DNA from: Flavobacterium taihuense
GTDB taxonomy: Bacteria; Bacteroidota; Bacteroidia; Flavobacteriales; Flavobacteriaceae
Assembly (NCBI RefSeq): GCF_019351435.1
Contig: NZ_JAHWYN010000001.1
Coordinates: 189,785 to 253,784 of the forward strand
Length of the DNA: 64,000 nucleotides
Direction of reading: 5' to 3'
Below are positions 62,732-64,000 of the stretch, piece after piece. The notes beneath the pieces were generated by a model. It was not told the origin of the DNA, searched no databases, and saw nothing but the letters and a program-made list of their open reading frames with translations. The translations under genes were made by a program, and so were the position numbers. Positions within the stretch are counted from its first letter, which is position 1; the number at the start of each line of letters is the position of its first letter.

Positions 62732-63406
62732 TTATTCTAACAGGAAAGAGTTGGATTCAATTTCACCTGTTATATCACTTTTGTCATTCGTCCACAGTTG
62801 AATTTTTGCTTTATCGATGATAGGATCTGTGGGTAGGTTGTTTTCGTTTTGCACTCTTATCATGCGCATGGAGTACAATACCGAGGGCATGTATCGACTT
62901 CCTAAATAAGACCACATTTGATTGAGCTGATCCGACTTTAAACTCACTAGATCCAAAATGATTTTATTTAGTGTCTTTGCTTGATTTTCGGAGACTTCGG
63001 TTTGTTCAAACAAAGTGGTGTCATCATAATAGTACACATTGTTGTGTTGCAGGCATCTGATGATGTATTCTAATTTGTCCAGTCCTTCAGCATATTTGTT
63101 CTGATTTTTATTGTACGAAGTAAATAAAAGGGACAAAATCAAATTTTGTGAAGGCTTTTTATATTTCTCAATAGAGTTGCCATTTCCAGAATATTCTTTG
63201 TACAGATTTTGATTTTTTAGCGTTTTATCTTCTTCAATATTTACTAAAGAAAGTATCATGGAAGATTTTTCTTGTAAAAATTCATCCCCATCATTCAAAG
63301 TAGCAACATTTGTTAGCTCGATACTTACTGCAACTCCATTATTTGAAGCAGCAATTTCAGAAGTTATTTTCTTGGAAAGTTTGTCAAGTATCTTAGCTAA
63401 ATTCAT
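62732..63406 (-). CDS. DUF4255/Pvc16-like cap adaptor, first eCIS gene
   Basis: A 224-aa protein started at 63406 (MNLAKILDKLSKKITSE); the frame is open to 63475 but the family begins here. A DUF4255/Pvc16_N pattern is seen: VAVSIELTNVATLNDGDEFLQEKSSMILSLVNIEED, LILSLLFTSYN and YAEGLDKLEYIIRCLQHNN (in outline). In Afp and PVC the family member (Afp16) ends tube and sheath polymerisation at the distal cap. It starts the operon and is 45 bp upstream of the sheath gene. Confidence 0.85.
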   Translation of the reverse strand: MNLAKILDKLSKKITSEIAASNNGVAVSIELTNVATLNDGDEFLQEKSSMILSLVNIEEDKTLKNQNLYKEYSGNGNSIEKYKKPSQNLILSLLFTSYNKNQNKYAEGLDKLEYIIRCLQHNNVYYYDDTTLFEQTEVSENQAKTLNKIILDLVSLKSDQLNQMWSYLGSRYMPSVLYSMRMIRVQNENNLPTDPIIDKAKIQLWTNDKSDITGEIESNSFLLE

Positions 63407-63442
63407 TGCTTTAAAATTAGTTAACAATCTGATTAAGAGGAT

Positions 63443-63450
63443 CAAACGTA
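63443..63450 (-). promoter_or_regulatory. candidate promoter of the eCIS operon
   Basis: On the minus strand the sequence reads TACGTTTG, an exact TAnnTTTG match, 36 bp before the start of the first eCIS gene. No clear TTG lies 18-21 bp upstream (the sequence there is GTGTTTTTT), so it may need an activator. The ~190 bp beyond is AT-rich. Confidence 0.35.
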
Positions 63451-63607
63451 CAAATATTTTAAAATTAAAAAACACGTAGAATTACCTGTTTTTTAATTGG
63501 CAAAAGAGTAAATATGAATTTTTAAAGCTTTTTTTGAACTATTTTTTGGTATCAAAGAATAGTCAATGAAGCAAAGAATAGCAAAGAGTAACTTTTATGT
63601 ATGCTCA

Positions 63608-63639
63608 TTGCCTTTTTATTTTAAAATTTCTTACTTTCG
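63608..63639 (+). promoter_or_regulatory. candidate ileS promoter
   Basis: TTG (63608-63610) is followed after 21 bp by TACTTTCG (63632-63639), a near match to the flavobacterial -7 box, 24 bp before the ATG. Confidence 0.45.
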
Positions 63640-63663
63640 CACCACGATTAAGAAAAGGATAAA

Positions 63664-64000
63664 ATGAGTACAAAATTTACTGAATACAAAGGACTTGACT
63701 TGCCAACAGTGGCATCAGAAGTGCTGGATTTTTGGAAGGAAAAAAACATTTTTGAAAAAAGTGTAACTACTCGCGAAGGAAATGAGCCTTTTGTGTTTTT
63801 TGAAGGGCCACCCTCGGCAAATGGATTACCAGGAATTCACCACGTAATGGCACGTGCGATTAAAGATATTTTTTGCAGATATAAAACCCAAAAAGGTTTC
63901 CAAGTAAAGCGTAAAGCGGGTTGGGATACCCATGGATTACCTGTGGAATTGGGTACAGAAAAAGAACTTGGAATTACCAAAGAAGATATCGGGAAAAAAA
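63664..64000 (+). CDS. ileS: isoleucyl-tRNA synthetase (5' part only)
   Basis: The first 112 codons of a class I synthetase, cut by the window edge. It starts [20 protein letters not shown] and contains the variant signature region [20 protein letters not shown] and [20 protein letters not shown]. In this lineage the HIGH-like motif reads GIHH. It charges tRNA-Ile. Divergent from the eCIS operon. Confidence 0.95.
   Translation, partial: MSTKFTEYKGLDLPTVASEVLDFWKEKNIFEKSVTTREGNEPFVFFEGPPSANGLPGIHHVMARAIKDIFCRYKTQKGFQVKRKAGWDTHGLPVELGTEKELGITKEDIGKK

Overview
The window is AT-rich chromosomal DNA from a member of the phylum Bacteroidota, most likely Flavobacterium or a close relative. The evidence is a complete moxR-bat (aerotolerance-type) operon, a PorZ-like protein with a type IX secretion sorting tail, an ALDH7-type dehydrogenase, weak or absent Shine-Dalgarno sequences, and several upstream sites of the flavobacterial TTG / TAnnTTTG promoter type. 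No rRNA, tRNA, CRISPR array, transposase, integrase or phage replication gene was seen. All CDS coordinates include the stop codon.

From 1 to 10.4 kb lie scattered, mostly monocistronic genes: a partial YraN, an S66 carboxypeptidase, a secreted EEP-family protein, a secreted class II phosphodiesterase, an ALDH7-type dehydrogenase, a beta-barrel protein, a phosphatase, an AlbA_2-domain protein, a DUF4382 lipoprotein and an aldo/keto reductase. From 10.6 to 19.8 kb is the moxR-DUF58-(541-aa membrane protein)-batA-batB-batC-batD-batE operon, closed by a strong terminator. From 20 to 40 kb are core genes: cvpA-like, pheS, gpsA, a yqhD-like dehydrogenase next to a secreted DJ-1/PfpI protein and a divergent LysR regulator, nadD, gmk, a yicC-family gene, a K+ channel, an EamA transporter, an ArsC/Spx-like gene, a metB-like gene, gdhA, a GNAT gene, porZ and recO. 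Many gaps between these genes carry near-perfect inverted repeats that are not ordinary terminators. One 120-bp GC-richer structured element lies at about 36.0 kb.

From 39.99 to 63.41 kb is the most notable region: a 17-gene, single-strand, tightly packed operon for an extracellular contractile injection system (eCIS; relatives are the Serratia antifeeding prophage Afp, Photorhabdus PVC and AlgoCIS). In transcription order it encodes a DUF4255/Pvc16-like cap protein, sheath, two tube proteins, a 57-aa DUF5908-like protein, a LysM hub protein, a VgrG-like spike, a PAAR tip, a gp25-like wedge, two large baseplate (Afp11- and Afp12-like) proteins, two unrecognised proteins of 832 and 239 aa, a tape-measure protein, a 1106-aa putative cargo toxin with a nuclease-like C-terminus, an AAA+ ATPase and a peptidoglycan-binding/CHAP-type hydrolase. 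The operon ends 5 bp from the convergent recO stop and starts divergently from ileS, so it looks like an accessory block between two housekeeping genes. The cargo candidate, the two unknown proteins and the terminal hydrolase are the best places to look for undescribed biology.
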